Notes: generated by a model not told the origin, from the sequence alone. A stretch of 64,000 nucleotides of DNA from Gemmatimonadetes bacterium bin94 (GCA_002238865.1 MPNE01000003.1:1-64000), one strand, 5' to 3'. Shown: positions 27,201 to 35,496, counted from the stretch's first letter. Translations and numbers: made by a program.

Positions 27201-27636
27201 CCGCCTCTCGCGAGTGTCGCGGCGCCGTGAACTCGGCGCACTGGAAGCGGAGATCACCGACCGTTTTGGACGCCCGCCCGCCGAGGTGAGGCGGCTGCTG
27301 GAGACATCTCTGCTCGGGATTGTCGGGAAGCGCGCCGGCGTAGACCGGATCCTGGTGCGGGGGAACCGTGCCCGGATCAACTTCCGGCCCGATGTGCTGC
27401 CACGCATGTCCGAGCTGGAAGGCGAGCTTCGGGGCGACCCGGTGCGCATCCAGGTGCGCCGGGTCATGCCGCTGTCGATGATCGTGGAATGTGCGGACGC
27501 GGAGGCGCTGGCAGACGTTGTGGCACGTGCGATGGACGCGCTGGGAGGGTACACCGGCGACAAGGGGAGCCGAACGGAGGGCAAGCCCGCAACCACGGGC
27601 ACCGCCGCGGGGCTCCACGCCATCGCGACATCCTGA
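24211..27636 (+). CDS. mfd: Transcription-repair coupling factor
   Basis: A 1141-residue Mfd, which removes stalled RNA polymerase and recruits UvrA. Order: UvrB-homology region (about 1-330), RNA-polymerase-interaction domain (LSPGDHIVHMEHGIGRFRGLE, about 445-520), then the RecG-like helicase with Walker A GDAGYGKT at 603-610, DEEQ at 704-707 (DEEQRLGVRQKE) and RIRGRVGR-type motif VI (QIRGRVGRWDRRAYCYL), and the C-terminal UvrA-masking domain. ATG 24211 is used; a GTG at 24187 would overlap the BatA-like gene by 20 bp. Length is normal. Confidence 0.95.
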   Translation: MVEPASRSAPHPAAAAVATTAAYHALQRDLPEPGESRTVGGAAGSLSLTAVAALAGHLPTRLWVIAASSPGEAGEHLGDLDTLLGPGAAVLYPQREGAAVDGVHLLDESGPAESAAPEIAGQRVEAVESLLAGRARVLVATRRALQEVAPIPDDLADLRLTVQTGRALRRDALIEALDARGFERAPMVEQAGHYAVRGGLIDLFSFGAAGPARVEFRGDEVESVRHFRILDQRSTEEVDRVDILPVRFGGRVDTTRQTPCSILDRLARDTILVRIGTEAWDEGAREAWRRAETHYREERRHGNPATEPATLLLTAEGIAKRIARHPRLSFVEEHVGDPVFQAHRPPPVRRDMRRLRSFLRDASGEGAETFILCDNDGQANRLDDILSDRRGAPSPLCHLVVGSLTRGFRIADSTPATNVLTDHEIFHRGRKLRRGRRFRGSASLESLAQLSPGDHIVHMEHGIGRFRGLERMQVGGESIEVLVVAYDGGEVLRVPVYRLDQVERWVGAHPGDRPASLHRIGGKRWKTLRRKTEDAIHRMTAELLDLYAARRSRPGHAFPPDTRWQREMESAFLYEDTPDQHTAVEDIKRDMESSGIMDRLVCGDAGYGKTEVAIRAAFKAVQDGKQVAVLAPTTVLVAQHVKTFSDRLADYPVVVGSLSRFDPPARQRDVLAGLRRGTTDIVVGTHRLLSGDVSFHDLGLVVIDEEQRLGVRQKERLKRLRTTVDVLTLTATPIPRTLYLSLAGIRDLSLIRTPPRDRMPIMTHVIAWSDHLIAEACQKELDRGGQVFFLHNRVETIDAAAKRVRRLLPGAAIDVAHGQMATAPLDRAMTRFVDGDTDILVCSSIIENGLDVANANTLIVTRADRFGLSQLYQIRGRVGRWDRRAYCYLIVPEKITTEAERRLQVLEHHTELGSGYQIALRDLEVRGAGNLLGEDQSGFAHAVGLDTYMRLMEQAVKRVRDGPDKEEFPRPEVTMEAGAFLPDAYVADQHQKLHLYRRLSRVSRRRELGALEAEITDRFGRPPAEVRRLLETSLLGIVGKRAGVDRILVRGNRARINFRPDVLPRMSELEGELRGDPVRIQVRRVMPLSMIVECADAEALADVVARAMDALGGYTGDKGSRTEGKPATTGTAAGLHAIATS

Positions 27637-27686
27637 CGGAAGTTAGGTTACGTGTGACGGATCCTCGAACGAACAAGGTGGACGAC

Positions 27687-29069
27687 ATGTCGCGCACTCC
27701 CCTGCTCGCCCTCTGTCTGGCGGCGGTGCTCCCGTTCGCGGCCTGCGGCCCCGGTCCCCTCGCCGAGGCCGGAGGCAACCGTTTCACCGTCGAACACGCC
27801 GCTCGCCTGATCGCCGACAACAGCACCGTGCCGGGCGACACACAGGTGGTCAGGGCCGTCGCCGAGCTGTGGGTCGACTACACCCTGCTGTCCGGCCTCC
27901 TCCACACCGACACGACCCTGGAGTCGCTGGACGTGGAACTCGCTACCGAGCAGCCACTGGACGAATTGATGCTGTCCAGGCTGCGTGAGCAGGTGATCGA
28001 CGTCGACACCGTGGTCACGGACGCGGAGCTCACCGAGCGCTTCGCCGTGGAAATGCCCGGCGCCCGCGCCACGGCTGCCCAGATCCTTCTCCCCTTTCCA
28101 CGCAGTTCGACGACGCGGCAGCGCGACAGCGTACTCGCCGTAGCGACCGCGCTGAGCACCCAGATCGCCGCCGGCGCCGACTTCGCCGCCATGGCAGCGC
28201 GGTACAGCGGGGATCCGGGGAGCGGACGCAGGGGCGGAAGCATGGGCACGTTCGGACGCGGCGAGATGCTCTCTTCCGTTGACAGTGCCGTCTTCAGCCT
28301 GCGCCCCGGCGAGGTCAGCGATCCGGTCGAGACGGGGCTCGGCTACCACCTGCTGCGGCTGGACGCTCTCGATGTCCCGGAGCTTGCGGAAGTCGGCGGC
28401 GAGTTCCGCCGCCGGATCCAGCAGGAGCGGATGAACGCCGCAGAGGCAGCCTACATTGCGCGGCTCGACTCCGTTTCGGGACTGAGACTTGCGGAAGGGG
28501 CCCTCGAAGTCACCCGGGCTCTCGCCACGGCGACCCCGTCGCGGCTGTCCGCCGGCGCGGCCCGCCGCCCTCTTCTGATCTGGAACGACGGCGACTACAC
28601 CGCCGGAGATTTCGTCGACCTGGCGCGCAATTCTCCGGAAGGCTTCGCGGAGGGCGTCCTGGGCGCATCCGACGACGAACTGGAGACCGCACTGCAGGGG
28701 CTCGGCCAGCAGGCGCTGCTGCTGCACGAAGCCGAATCGCTGGGGTTCACGCCATCTCAAGCCGAGATCGATTCGGTCTCGGCGGAGGTACGAGCGGCAA
28801 TTCGGGGACGGGCTGAAGTCATTGGCCTCACACCCCGGTCCGCCGGAGCGGACGGCACCCCGGACACCGCTCGGGCGGTGGAGCCGGCGACCCCCGAAGC
28901 GGTGGTGGAAGCAGCGCTCATGCAGATCGTCTCCGGCGAACAGGAGATCATTCCGCTGGGCGGGGTTATACTACTCCTCAGGAACCAGAACGCGTGGCGG
29001 ATCGACGGCAACCGCATCGGTGCAACCGTGGCGCGCATCGAGGAACTCCTATCATCGCAAGGACGATAG
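27687..29069 (+). CDS. Parvulin-type peptidyl-prolyl isomerase lipoprotein
   Basis: A 460-residue lipoprotein: short hydrophobic signal and the acylation cysteine C20 in [10 protein letters not shown] PpiC/rotamase domain lies at about 123-225 ([50 protein letters not shown]). The C-terminal 230 residues show no second rotamase I can recognise. AAGGTGG six bases upstream supports ATG 27687. It lies 26 bp before the SurA-like gene on the same strand, so both probably assist outer-membrane protein folding from opposite anchoring modes (lipid-anchored and soluble). Confidence 0.85.
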   Translation: MSRTPLLALCLAAVLPFAACGPGPLAEAGGNRFTVEHAARLIADNSTVPGDTQVVRAVAELWVDYTLLSGLLHTDTTLESLDVELATEQPLDELMLSRLREQVIDVDTVVTDAELTERFAVEMPGARATAAQILLPFPRSSTTRQRDSVLAVATALSTQIAAGADFAAMAARYSGDPGSGRRGGSMGTFGRGEMLSSVDSAVFSLRPGEVSDPVETGLGYHLLRLDALDVPELAEVGGEFRRRIQQERMNAAEAAYIARLDSVSGLRLAEGALEVTRALATATPSRLSAGAARRPLLIWNDGDYTAGDFVDLARNSPEGFAEGVLGASDDELETALQGLGQQALLLHEAESLGFTPSQAEIDSVSAEVRAAIRGRAEVIGLTPRSAGADGTPDTARAVEPATPEAVVEAALMQIVSGEQEIIPLGGVILLLRNQNAWRIDGNRIGATVARIEELLSSQGR

Positions 29070-29095
29070 CGAGAACTCCCGATCGGAGAACCCCA

Positions 29096-30472
29096 GTGAA
29101 GCAAAACCTCGAAACCACGCCCCGGCACCGTAATCGGCGAAGCGCCTCCCTGGCGGGGAGCTCGGTTTTCCTGGCGCACGGCCTGGCCGCGCTCCTTCTG
29201 CTCGTCGCCCCGCCCGCCGAAGCCGGGGCCCAGGTGGGTCGCGACCAACTGGTGGACCGGGTGGTGGCCATCGTCGGCGATTCGGTCATTGTGCTTTCCC
29301 AGGTGGAGCAGCAGGTAAACCAATGGCGCACGATGGGGAGACCCGTACCCGAGGAAGGATCGGACGAGTGGGAGGATTTCCGCCAGTCCCTTCTGGACGA
29401 GTTGATCACCCAGCAGATCATCCTTCAAGCCGCGACTCAGGATACCCTGCTTCAGGTCGACGACGCGCGCGTGGAGGACGCGCTCCAGCAGCAGTTGGCC
29501 CAGGTGCAGGAGAGATTCGGCAGCCGGGCGGAGATGGAACGGGTACTCGAACTCGAAGGACTGTCGATCCAGACCTACCGCGAAATGCTCCGGGACCAAC
29601 TCGCACAGGAACAGCTTGCATCCCTGTACGTATCGCGCAACTCGGACCAGACCGCTGTCGAGGTCACCGAAGAAGAGATGCGCGACTTCTTCGAAGCCGG
29701 ACGCAGCAGCATCCAGCAGCGCCCCGCCACCGTCACGTTCAAACAGGTGCTCATGACGGCAGCCCCTTCCGACTCGTCGCGAGCAGATGCCCTCGCGATC
29801 ATCGAGGGTCTGCTGGAGCGGGCCCGCGCGGGAGAGGACTTCGCGGAGCTCGCGACGGAATACTCGCAGGATCCGGGCTCGGCTCAGGCGGGCGGTGATC
29901 TGGGATGGTTCCGCAGGGGCAACTTCGCCGATGCGTTCGACGAGGCCGCCTTCCAGCTGCTGGAGGGAGGGATCAGCGATGTGGTGGAGACCATCTTCGG
30001 GTATCACATCATTATCGTCGAGCGAGTGCGCTATGCGGAACGCAAAGCCCGTCACATCCTCATCCGTCCCGAAGTAGGCCCCGGGGATATCCTCCGCGCC
30101 CGGCAGCGGGCGCAGGAAGTCGCCGACCGGGCCCAAACCGAGGACTTTCAGGCGCTGATCGATGAATTCCACGACTCCAGCCTGCCCGACTCGGCGACGG
30201 TCCCACAGAGACAGGTGGCGCAGATCCTGGCGCCGGCGTACGTGGCCGCCCTGAGCGGTCGCGAGGCAGGAGAGACGGTCGGCCCCATGCAGTTCAACGA
30301 ACGGGGACAGGAATACTTCGCCGTCCTGAGGATCATCGAGACCCGGGAAGCCGGTGAGTACACGTATGACGACTTCGAGCCGCAGATCCGGTCCACCCTG
30401 ATGCAGCAGAAGCGGCTCGAAGCCCTCCTGGCCCGTCTGCGCGCCAAGACCTACGTAAGACAGATCAACTGA
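29096..30472 (+). CDS. surA: SurA-like periplasmic chaperone/PPIase
   Basis: A 458-residue exported protein with the SurA order: signal peptide (1-46, ending AEAGAQ), SurA N-terminal domain (about 50-175, starting [21 protein letters not shown]), rotamase-like domain at about 209-310 ([14 protein letters not shown] ... [19 protein letters not shown]), and a second PPIase-like segment at 316-430 ([13 protein letters not shown]) before a C-terminal helix. SurA escorts outer-membrane proteins to the BAM complex. The start is GTG 29096 with GGAGAA at 29085-29090. pdxA follows 12 bp later, the same surA-pdxA order as in Proteobacteria. Confidence 0.9.
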   Translation: MKQNLETTPRHRNRRSASLAGSSVFLAHGLAALLLLVAPPAEAGAQVGRDQLVDRVVAIVGDSVIVLSQVEQQVNQWRTMGRPVPEEGSDEWEDFRQSLLDELITQQIILQAATQDTLLQVDDARVEDALQQQLAQVQERFGSRAEMERVLELEGLSIQTYREMLRDQLAQEQLASLYVSRNSDQTAVEVTEEEMRDFFEAGRSSIQQRPATVTFKQVLMTAAPSDSSRADALAIIEGLLERARAGEDFAELATEYSQDPGSAQAGGDLGWFRRGNFADAFDEAAFQLLEGGISDVVETIFGYHIIIVERVRYAERKARHILIRPEVGPGDILRARQRAQEVADRAQTEDFQALIDEFHDSSLPDSATVPQRQVAQILAPAYVAALSGREAGETVGPMQFNERGQEYFAVLRIIETREAGEYTYDDFEPQIRSTLMQQKRLEALLARLRAKTYVRQIN

Positions 30473-30484
30473 GCCGGCTAGTCC

Positions 30485-31459
30485 ATGGTCGAGGCGGCGG
30501 CTGATGTGGCGAAGCACGGTACCGTACACCTTGCCATCACGCTGGGGGATCCGCGCGGGATCGGGCCGGAGGTGACCGGAAAGGCTCTGGCCGCACTGCT
30601 GCCGGAGCTGGGTGGCGACCTGATCCGCGTGATCGGCCCCGCGGAGTGTGGCGGGCACTCCTGGGGACCGTGCCGGTTCGAGGCGGTGGACGGCGGTGCG
30701 GTGGGGCTGGGGCCGGGACGGGCGGCGGGGCTGGCCATCGGGCGCGCCGTGGAGCTGGCGGTCGCAGGCGAGGTGGACGCCATCGTGACCGCCCCCGTGC
30801 ACAAGCCCGCCCTGATTGCGGAGGGGTACCACCCGGGCCACACCGAGATGCTGTTGGCGCTGTCCGGGGCGCGGCGCGTGGGGATGCTGATGTGCGACGA
30901 GGGGGGCGGCGGCGGGGAGGGACGCTCGCCCAGACGGGTGCTACTCGCGACGATCCATGTCCCACTGGCGCAGGTTCCCGACCTGCTGACGGTGGAGTTG
31001 CTTGTGTCCCAGACGCGGCTGCTGGGGGCGGCGCTCGCCTCGGACTGGGGCGTGAGGACTCCGCGAATCGCGCTCTGTGCGCTAAACCCGCACGCCTCCG
31101 ACGAAGGGCTGTTCGGGTCGGAGGAACGGGACATCTACAAACCGGCCCTGGCCGCGCTGGCCGGGGAGCCCTGGTCCGTCGCGGGTCCGGTGCCCGCGGA
31201 CACGGTCTTCAAGCGGGCGTTCTCAGGGGAGTTCGACGCCGTCGTCGCCCCCTATCACGATGTGGGGATGGCAGCGTTCAAGACAGCGGCGTTCGGGCGG
31301 GGCGTAAATGTCACGATCGGGCTCCCTTTCATCCGCACCTCACCCGACCACGGGACCGCCTTCGACATCGCGGGGCGCGGGATGGCCGACCCGTCCTCGA
31401 TGATCGAGGCGATCCGGTTGGCGGTCATACTGGCGCGGCGGCGGGGTCGGAACCGCTGA
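30485..31459 (+). CDS. pdxA: 4-hydroxythreonine-4-phosphate dehydrogenase
   Basis: A 324-residue PdxA, which oxidises 4-phosphohydroxy-threonine in DXP-dependent pyridoxal phosphate synthesis. Family motifs: GDPRGIGPEV near the N-terminus, VTAPVHKPAL, HPGHTEML, ALNPHASDEGLFGSEE, APYHDVGMAAFK and the signature NVTIGLPFIRTSPDHGTAFD; the histidines of HTE, YHD and DHGT are the metal ligands. Slightly shorter than E. coli PdxA. A Gly-rich loop (CDEGGGGGEGRS) is inserted mid-protein. Placed right after surA. Confidence 0.94.
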   Translation: MVEAAADVAKHGTVHLAITLGDPRGIGPEVTGKALAALLPELGGDLIRVIGPAECGGHSWGPCRFEAVDGGAVGLGPGRAAGLAIGRAVELAVAGEVDAIVTAPVHKPALIAEGYHPGHTEMLLALSGARRVGMLMCDEGGGGGEGRSPRRVLLATIHVPLAQVPDLLTVELLVSQTRLLGAALASDWGVRTPRIALCALNPHASDEGLFGSEERDIYKPALAALAGEPWSVAGPVPADTVFKRAFSGEFDAVVAPYHDVGMAAFKTAAFGRGVNVTIGLPFIRTSPDHGTAFDIAGRGMADPSSMIEAIRLAVILARRRGRNR

Positions 31460-31576
31460 ACACAGGCCGCCGGCCCCGATACGGCGCCAAGCGGGTTTTG
31501 CACGGTTTTGGCCTGAGAACTGTCTATTAAGGTAGAAGGCCACATCTTGTCAGTGAACGGAACTCCAGGAGGAACG
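31460..31576 (+). promoter_or_regulatory. Intergenic region before the cysteine-rich peptide cluster
   Basis: 117 bp between pdxA and the next gene. It contains the AT-rich TATTAAGG (31525-31532) with TTGCAC at 31498-31503; the spacing of 21 is too long for a consensus sigma-70 promoter, but an ECF-type promoter is possible. A strong ribosome site AGGAGGAA at 31568-31574 precedes the GTG at 31577. The break in operon spacing here suggests a new transcript starts. Confidence 0.35.
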
Positions 31577-32146
31577 GTGAGGGATCCGGCATTCATGACC
31601 CGGGCGGGGCTGGCGATTGCGCTGGCTGCTCTGGCGGTCATCCAGTTTGCGTTTCTGAGCCGACCGCCGGACAGTAATCGCAAGGGCCATGTGGCAGTGG
31701 GCGACGACCTGTCCGGCGTGCTTGTCCGTGGCGCCGACCCGATCCCGCGCACGCTCGCCGGGAATGGCGCCGTGCTCGTTCTGGTTTTCGACCCCGAGTG
31801 CGAGCACTCCCGGCGTGTCGCCGCCAAATGGCGTGCCTGGCTCCAGTCGCCCGGGGCTCCCCTGAACGTCGTCGCGCTCGCTCCCGGACCGTTTTCCAGG
31901 GCCCGGGACCATGCGGAGGACCACGGATGGACTCTACCGGTCCTGACGGTCGCCGATGGCCTGCCCGGAAGCCGGGAACACGCTCTGATCAGTCGCACGC
32001 CGTGGATCTTCGCACTGGACGCGAGCGGCCGGGTGACCGCGGATGGCCACGGAAGCGACCTGTCGGCAATCGCCGCAACCGTGACGCGACTCCCGACGGC
32101 GCAATTCGCGGCCCGGTCAGGGACCAGGGGGCTGTCGCACCGATGA
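31577..32146 (+). CDS. Membrane-anchored thioredoxin-fold protein
   Basis: A 189-residue protein with one N-terminal membrane helix (about 10-28) and an extracytoplasmic thioredoxin-like domain: VLVLVFDPECEHSRRVAAKWRAWLQ, then NVVALAPG, the cis-Pro region SRTPWIFALDASGRV. The active-site position holds a single cysteine, C75-E-H-S78 (CxxS), as in thiol-isomerase/peroxiredoxin-like and TlpA-like relatives. GTG 31577 is chosen for its AGGAGGAA site; a TTG at 31547 lacks one. It overlaps the downstream lipoprotein by 4 bp. Given the neighbouring peptide with eight cysteines, a role in its disulfide handling is an attractive inference. Confidence 0.7.
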   Translation: MRDPAFMTRAGLAIALAALAVIQFAFLSRPPDSNRKGHVAVGDDLSGVLVRGADPIPRTLAGNGAVLVLVFDPECEHSRRVAAKWRAWLQSPGAPLNVVALAPGPFSRARDHAEDHGWTLPVLTVADGLPGSREHALISRTPWIFALDASGRVTADGHGSDLSAIAATVTRLPTAQFAARSGTRGLSHR

Positions 32147-33288
32147 CGCCGCGAACGTTGTCCTCCCGGCTGGCCGCAACGATGGGCTTGCTGATCGCGG
32201 CCGCTGCCTGCCCGGCGCCCGAGCAACTCGAAATCGAGTTCCGCCAGATCCCGGCCGAGGCCATCTTCACCCGCTACCCGGAGCTGGATTTCACGAAGGT
32301 CCGGGAAGTCGGCGAGACCGCGGAGGCAATCTGGATCCTGGATGTGTCGCCACCCTTCCTTACCCGTATCGATCGCTCGACGGGTTCCGTGCGGCGAGGA
32401 GGGAGGCGCGGCGAGGGGCCCGCCGACTTCTCCTTCCCCGTGGCACTGCAGGTTGACCCGGAAGACGGCACGGCTCATGTGTGGGACCTTGGGATCCGGC
32501 GTCACACCGTGCTCGACCCCACGCTCTCCGTGGTGGTCTCACAACCCATCCATCCGGGAGCCATACCCGGGGGTCGATGGATGCTGGACATCTCCTACGC
32601 CGATCCGTACCGGATACGCAGGACCGCAGACGGCGTCCTGGCCGCCGACTTCTCCGTCAGGCTGGACCGTGCGACCGACATTGTACATGGCGCGGTGGTT
32701 CGAGTGACCCCCACGCTGGCCCCCGAACGCGAGCTGGTCCGGTTCGCCGAGCATCTTGCGCAAGACGGGGACGACCCGAAGGAGTTCGTGGCACTTCCAC
32801 GGTGGGATGCGTGCGGGTCCGACCTGGTGATCTGGCGGCCGGATGCCCACGACCTGGCCTGGTTGGACAGTGAGGGCGGCGTGCAGACGACCGTGCGTAT
32901 TCCGGGGCGCCCGTCGCCGATCAGCCACGCCGACATCGCCTCGTACCTGGAGGCAATGGCCCGAGTGGAGCTCGGCCCGGACTATGCCGATGCCGGCATC
33001 GATTTCACGGCCATGGCCAGGGAGGCCCGCCCCTTGTTCGCGGACCAGCTGCCCTTTGCCACCGAGGTCGTCTGCGCCGAGGGTGGCACCGCATGGCTGC
33101 GGCTCTTCGACAACCGAACCGACCCTCTGGGCCGGGGTCGCCGCTGGCTGCGGGTCAGCCGCTCCGGTGCGGTCGACCCCATCGAGTTTCCCGCCTTCTT
33201 CGAACCGGTTGCCGCAGCGGCTCGGGGACTGCTCGGGTCGTACGAGTCCCCGGACGGGCTCCGGTGGCTCGCCGAATGGATGGAATAG
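32143..33288 (+). CDS. Lipoprotein with beta-propeller-like repeats
   Basis: A 381-residue lipoprotein: signal with lipobox LIAAAAC (C23) after the basic MTPRTLSSR. The mature part has repeated strand blocks with propeller character (GETAEAIWILDVSPPFLTRID, GGRRGEGPADFSFPVALQVDP, AHVWDLGIRRHTVLD), like the 6-bladed beta-propeller/NHL-type lipoproteins of Bacteroidota and related phyla. No catalytic motif is visible. It is coupled to the thioredoxin-fold gene (ATGA) and precedes the cysteine-rich peptide by 36 bp. A propeller would suit peptide binding at the membrane surface; this is inference. Confidence 0.6.
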   Translation: MTPRTLSSRLAATMGLLIAAAACPAPEQLEIEFRQIPAEAIFTRYPELDFTKVREVGETAEAIWILDVSPPFLTRIDRSTGSVRRGGRRGEGPADFSFPVALQVDPEDGTAHVWDLGIRRHTVLDPTLSVVVSQPIHPGAIPGGRWMLDISYADPYRIRRTADGVLAADFSVRLDRATDIVHGAVVRVTPTLAPERELVRFAEHLAQDGDDPKEFVALPRWDACGSDLVIWRPDAHDLAWLDSEGGVQTTVRIPGRPSPISHADIASYLEAMARVELGPDYADAGIDFTAMAREARPLFADQLPFATEVVCAEGGTAWLRLFDNRTDPLGRGRRWLRVSRSGAVDPIEFPAFFEPVAAAARGLLGSYESPDGLRWLAEWME

Positions 33289-33324
33289 CACGTGGATGGA
33301 ACCGTTACCAACCGAGGAGATGGA

Positions 33325-33531
33325 ATGCGCAAGGGAATCATGATGGGCCTGGTCCTGCTGAACGTGCTGCTGGCGGTCGCACTCTTTGCGGCTCCGGCGC
33401 GAAGCTGGGTGTCGTCGTTCACGCTTTCGGACTGCTGTCAGGGCGAAGGAGCAAAGGCATACTGCTGCCGACAGTGCTGTTTACTCACCGAAAACTGCGA
33501 TTACGACAGTGACTGCCGGCCCGGCAGGTGA
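33325..33531 (+). CDS. Small secreted cysteine-rich peptide
   Basis: A 68-residue precursor. Residues 1-25 are a classic signal peptide: MRKG, a hydrophobic core LVLLNVLLAVALFA and a cleavage site A-P-A at 23-25. The predicted mature 43 residues contain eight cysteines (37, 38, 47, 48, 51, 52, 58, 64), three of them as adjacent CC pairs, and end CRPGR. GAGGAG at 33314-33319 precedes ATG 33325, and the next gene starts five bases after the stop, so it is translated within an operon. The cysteine density is far above that of its neighbours. It resembles in plan (not sequence) the secreted NVEALA-type peptides found beside propeller lipoproteins. No function known. Confidence 0.72.
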   Translation: MRKGIMMGLVLLNVLLAVALFAAPARSWVSSFTLSDCCQGEGAKAYCCRQCCLLTENCDYDSDCRPGR

Positions 33532-33535
33532 CGAC

Positions 33536-34369
33536 ATGTCCACAATGAGATGGCCGACCATGAAGTCCATGAGGGTCGTACTTAAGCCAACCCTTCAGTG
33601 GACCGGGGTGGTGGTGTGCGCAATCGTGGTGTTCCATACGCTGGCCGTGGCGCAGCCGCGGCCCTGGTCGGGGTGGGACTGGCTCTCGCACGTGTCCGGC
33701 CGGGCTGGCCTGATCATTCCATTCGCGGCCTTCGCAAGCGGCATCGTACTGCTGCGCAAGTGGAGGCAACGGGTCCGGCTGGCGTGGATGGCGGGACTCA
33801 TCGCGGCAGTGACCGCGTACACCCTGTCCGAGTTCGTTTCACCGCTCGCGGACTACGCCGAGTATGCCTCGGCCGAGGAAGCCTTCGAGACTCGCCCACT
33901 CGGCCCGAGGACTCCCTTCGGCAAGCTGCGGCAACTCCGCTTCGTGGAGGCGAACCCCCCTGCGGGAGGCTCGCCGCTCAGCAGTGATGCCAGCACGCCT
34001 CCCAACCGCGTCCGCCTGCTGCTTCACCTGCCGCTGGCCATGGGCGTGTTTACCCTCCTCAACATGCTGCTCGGTCTGCTGAGCGCCGAACTCACCCGAG
34101 CGCTGCGGCCTCCATCCCGCCGAAACGCCCGTTTCGCGATCGGTCTGGCCGGCGGCCTTGCGTACTTTGCCGCGGGCTACTTCGCGTCCCACCCCGAACG
34201 CGACTGGTTCAACGTCTCGGGAATCCTCGCTGCGTGGCTCCCCGTCGCCGTGCCCCTGATCCAGGCGGCCGCGTTTGCGGGATTGATATTGATCCGCTAC
34301 CGGGAAGGATTTCTCGGTGATCCGGCCCTTTCCGGGACACGTCCCTCCCCCGCACACGAAGGAATCTGA
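33536..34369 (+). CDS. Six-helix membrane protein of unknown function
   Basis: A 277-residue integral membrane protein. Predicted helices near 22-40, 58-76, 82-100, 165-188, 205-222 and 236-262; a hydrophilic loop of about 65 residues (SPLADYAEYASAEEAFETRP ... SSDASTPPNRV) separates helices 3 and 4. The three-loop-three plan recalls LptF/LptG permeases, whose loop is a much larger jellyroll, so I do not assign that family. AGGTGA at 33525-33531 acts as ribosome site and overlaps the peptide stop. Position suggests export, sensing or immunity for the peptide. Confidence 0.6.
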   Translation: MSTMRWPTMKSMRVVLKPTLQWTGVVVCAIVVFHTLAVAQPRPWSGWDWLSHVSGRAGLIIPFAAFASGIVLLRKWRQRVRLAWMAGLIAAVTAYTLSEFVSPLADYAEYASAEEAFETRPLGPRTPFGKLRQLRFVEANPPAGGSPLSSDASTPPNRVRLLLHLPLAMGVFTLLNMLLGLLSAELTRALRPPSRRNARFAIGLAGGLAYFAAGYFASHPERDWFNVSGILAAWLPVAVPLIQAAAFAGLILIRYREGFLGDPALSGTRPSPAHEGI

Positions 34370-34372
34370 GTC

Positions 34373-34816
34373 ATGCCCTGCCTCGACCTCGACGAGCTCC
34401 TCGTTCTCGGCCGGGATCACCGGCTTGCGGGGCCGGACGTGCGCGAGCACCTCGGAACCTGTGACACATGCAAGCTGGATCTGATCATCATGACCGGGCT
34501 CAGCTCCCTCTATCTTCCCGAGGGGAGCGTCGTCCCCCAAACGCAGGTGCCGCCCGGTCTCAACAGGCGTGCCCTCGCCAGGATCGCGCGCAGGCGGGTC
34601 CGCCGGGCCGACGTCCGTCCCGCGGACAATCTGGTCGCGGTGGCAATCGGCGCGGCGACGGTGCTGGCGGCGGTTTTCGTGACCGGAACGGTCAGCGCCC
34701 CCGGAGTCACGTCCACTGAACTCGCACTCCTCGCCGCCGCGGGGGGCATGGCTGCGGCGTGGATGCAGTCCAAAGCCGGAAAACGGGATGTCGCTCAGGC
34801 ACTCGAGCTGATTTGA
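34373..34816 (+). CDS. Zinc-finger anti-sigma factor candidate
   Basis: A 147-residue protein three bases after the membrane protein. The N-terminal part contains H-L-G-T-C-D-T-C at about 26-33, the HxxxCxxC core of zf-HC2/ZAS anti-sigma domains. A basic linker (RRALARIARRRVRRADVR) is followed by two hydrophobic segments (about 86-108 and 116-132). The ECF sigma gene begins 40 bp downstream. In known pairs such proteins tether and inhibit the cognate sigma factor until a signal arrives. Here the anti-sigma gene precedes the sigma gene, the reverse of the usual order. Confidence 0.68.
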   Translation: MPCLDLDELLVLGRDHRLAGPDVREHLGTCDTCKLDLIIMTGLSSLYLPEGSVVPQTQVPPGLNRRALARIARRRVRRADVRPADNLVAVAIGAATVLAAVFVTGTVSAPGVTSTELALLAAAGGMAAAWMQSKAGKRDVAQALELI

Positions 34817-34856
34817 TCCCGATCGTTCCGGCGCCCTTATCCGACGCTCGCGACCC

Positions 34857-35462
34857 ATGACTGGCCGCCCGCCGGGGCAGCGGTTCGACGCCGCGAGATT
34901 CCTCTCGCGGGATCACGACTACTGCCGCAGCATCGTGGAGGAACACGCTTCCTTCGTCCTTGGTGTGTGCAGGTTGTACGCGAGGGACCGCGACCACGCT
35001 GAGGACCTCTACCAGGAGACGTGGCTGAAGGCATACGAGAAGGCGCGCACCTACAGGGGCACCGGATCCTTCCGGGCCTGGCTGGGCCGGCTGGCCCGGA
35101 ACGTCTGCGTTAGCGATTACCGTTCCCGCACGTCGGCGGCACGGAGCCTCGAGCTCTACGCGGGCGAGCATGCCATCGACGACCCCGCCAGCCGGCAGCA
35201 CGATCCGCTTGAGGAGCGGGAACGGGCCGCCCTGCAACGGACGATCCTGGACGCCATCGACGACTTGCCTCGGAGGGAAGGCCAGGCGCTCACCCTGAGG
35301 CTGATCGACGAGAAGAGTCCGCGCGAAGTGGCACGGATCATGCGCGTTTCCCCGGCGACGGTCCGGTCCCACGTCCGCCACGCATTCGCGCGGCTGCGCA
35401 ACCGCATCGCGGACCCTGCCGACGAGTTATCCTCGCTCACCCGGTTCCGGCCGGAGCGCTGA
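34857..35462 (+). CDS. RNA polymerase sigma factor, ECF family
   Basis: A 201-residue ECF sigma factor. Region 2 at about 28-95 (HASFVLGVCRLYARDRDHAEDLYQETW, GSFRAWLGRLARNVCVSDYRSR) and region 4 at about 130-185 (LQRTILDAIDDLPRREGQALTLRLIDEKSPREVARIMRVSPATVRSHVRHAFARL; shown in parts). It is clearly distinct from the ECF factor at 4.6 kb. It closes the same-strand cluster that begins with the thioredoxin-fold gene, so its regulon may include the cysteine-rich peptide. ATG 34857 gives the full domain with a short N-terminal extension. Confidence 0.88.
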   Translation: MTGRPPGQRFDAARFLSRDHDYCRSIVEEHASFVLGVCRLYARDRDHAEDLYQETWLKAYEKARTYRGTGSFRAWLGRLARNVCVSDYRSRTSAARSLELYAGEHAIDDPASRQHDPLEERERAALQRTILDAIDDLPRREGQALTLRLIDEKSPREVARIMRVSPATVRSHVRHAFARLRNRIADPADELSSLTRFRPER

Positions 35463-35496
35463 CAGCGCGACCGCCTCGCGGTTACCTTCCCTTGAC

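Noticed and set aside
28757-30841. 694-residue reading frame on the minus strand
   Set aside because: Antisense to surA; no recognisable domain.
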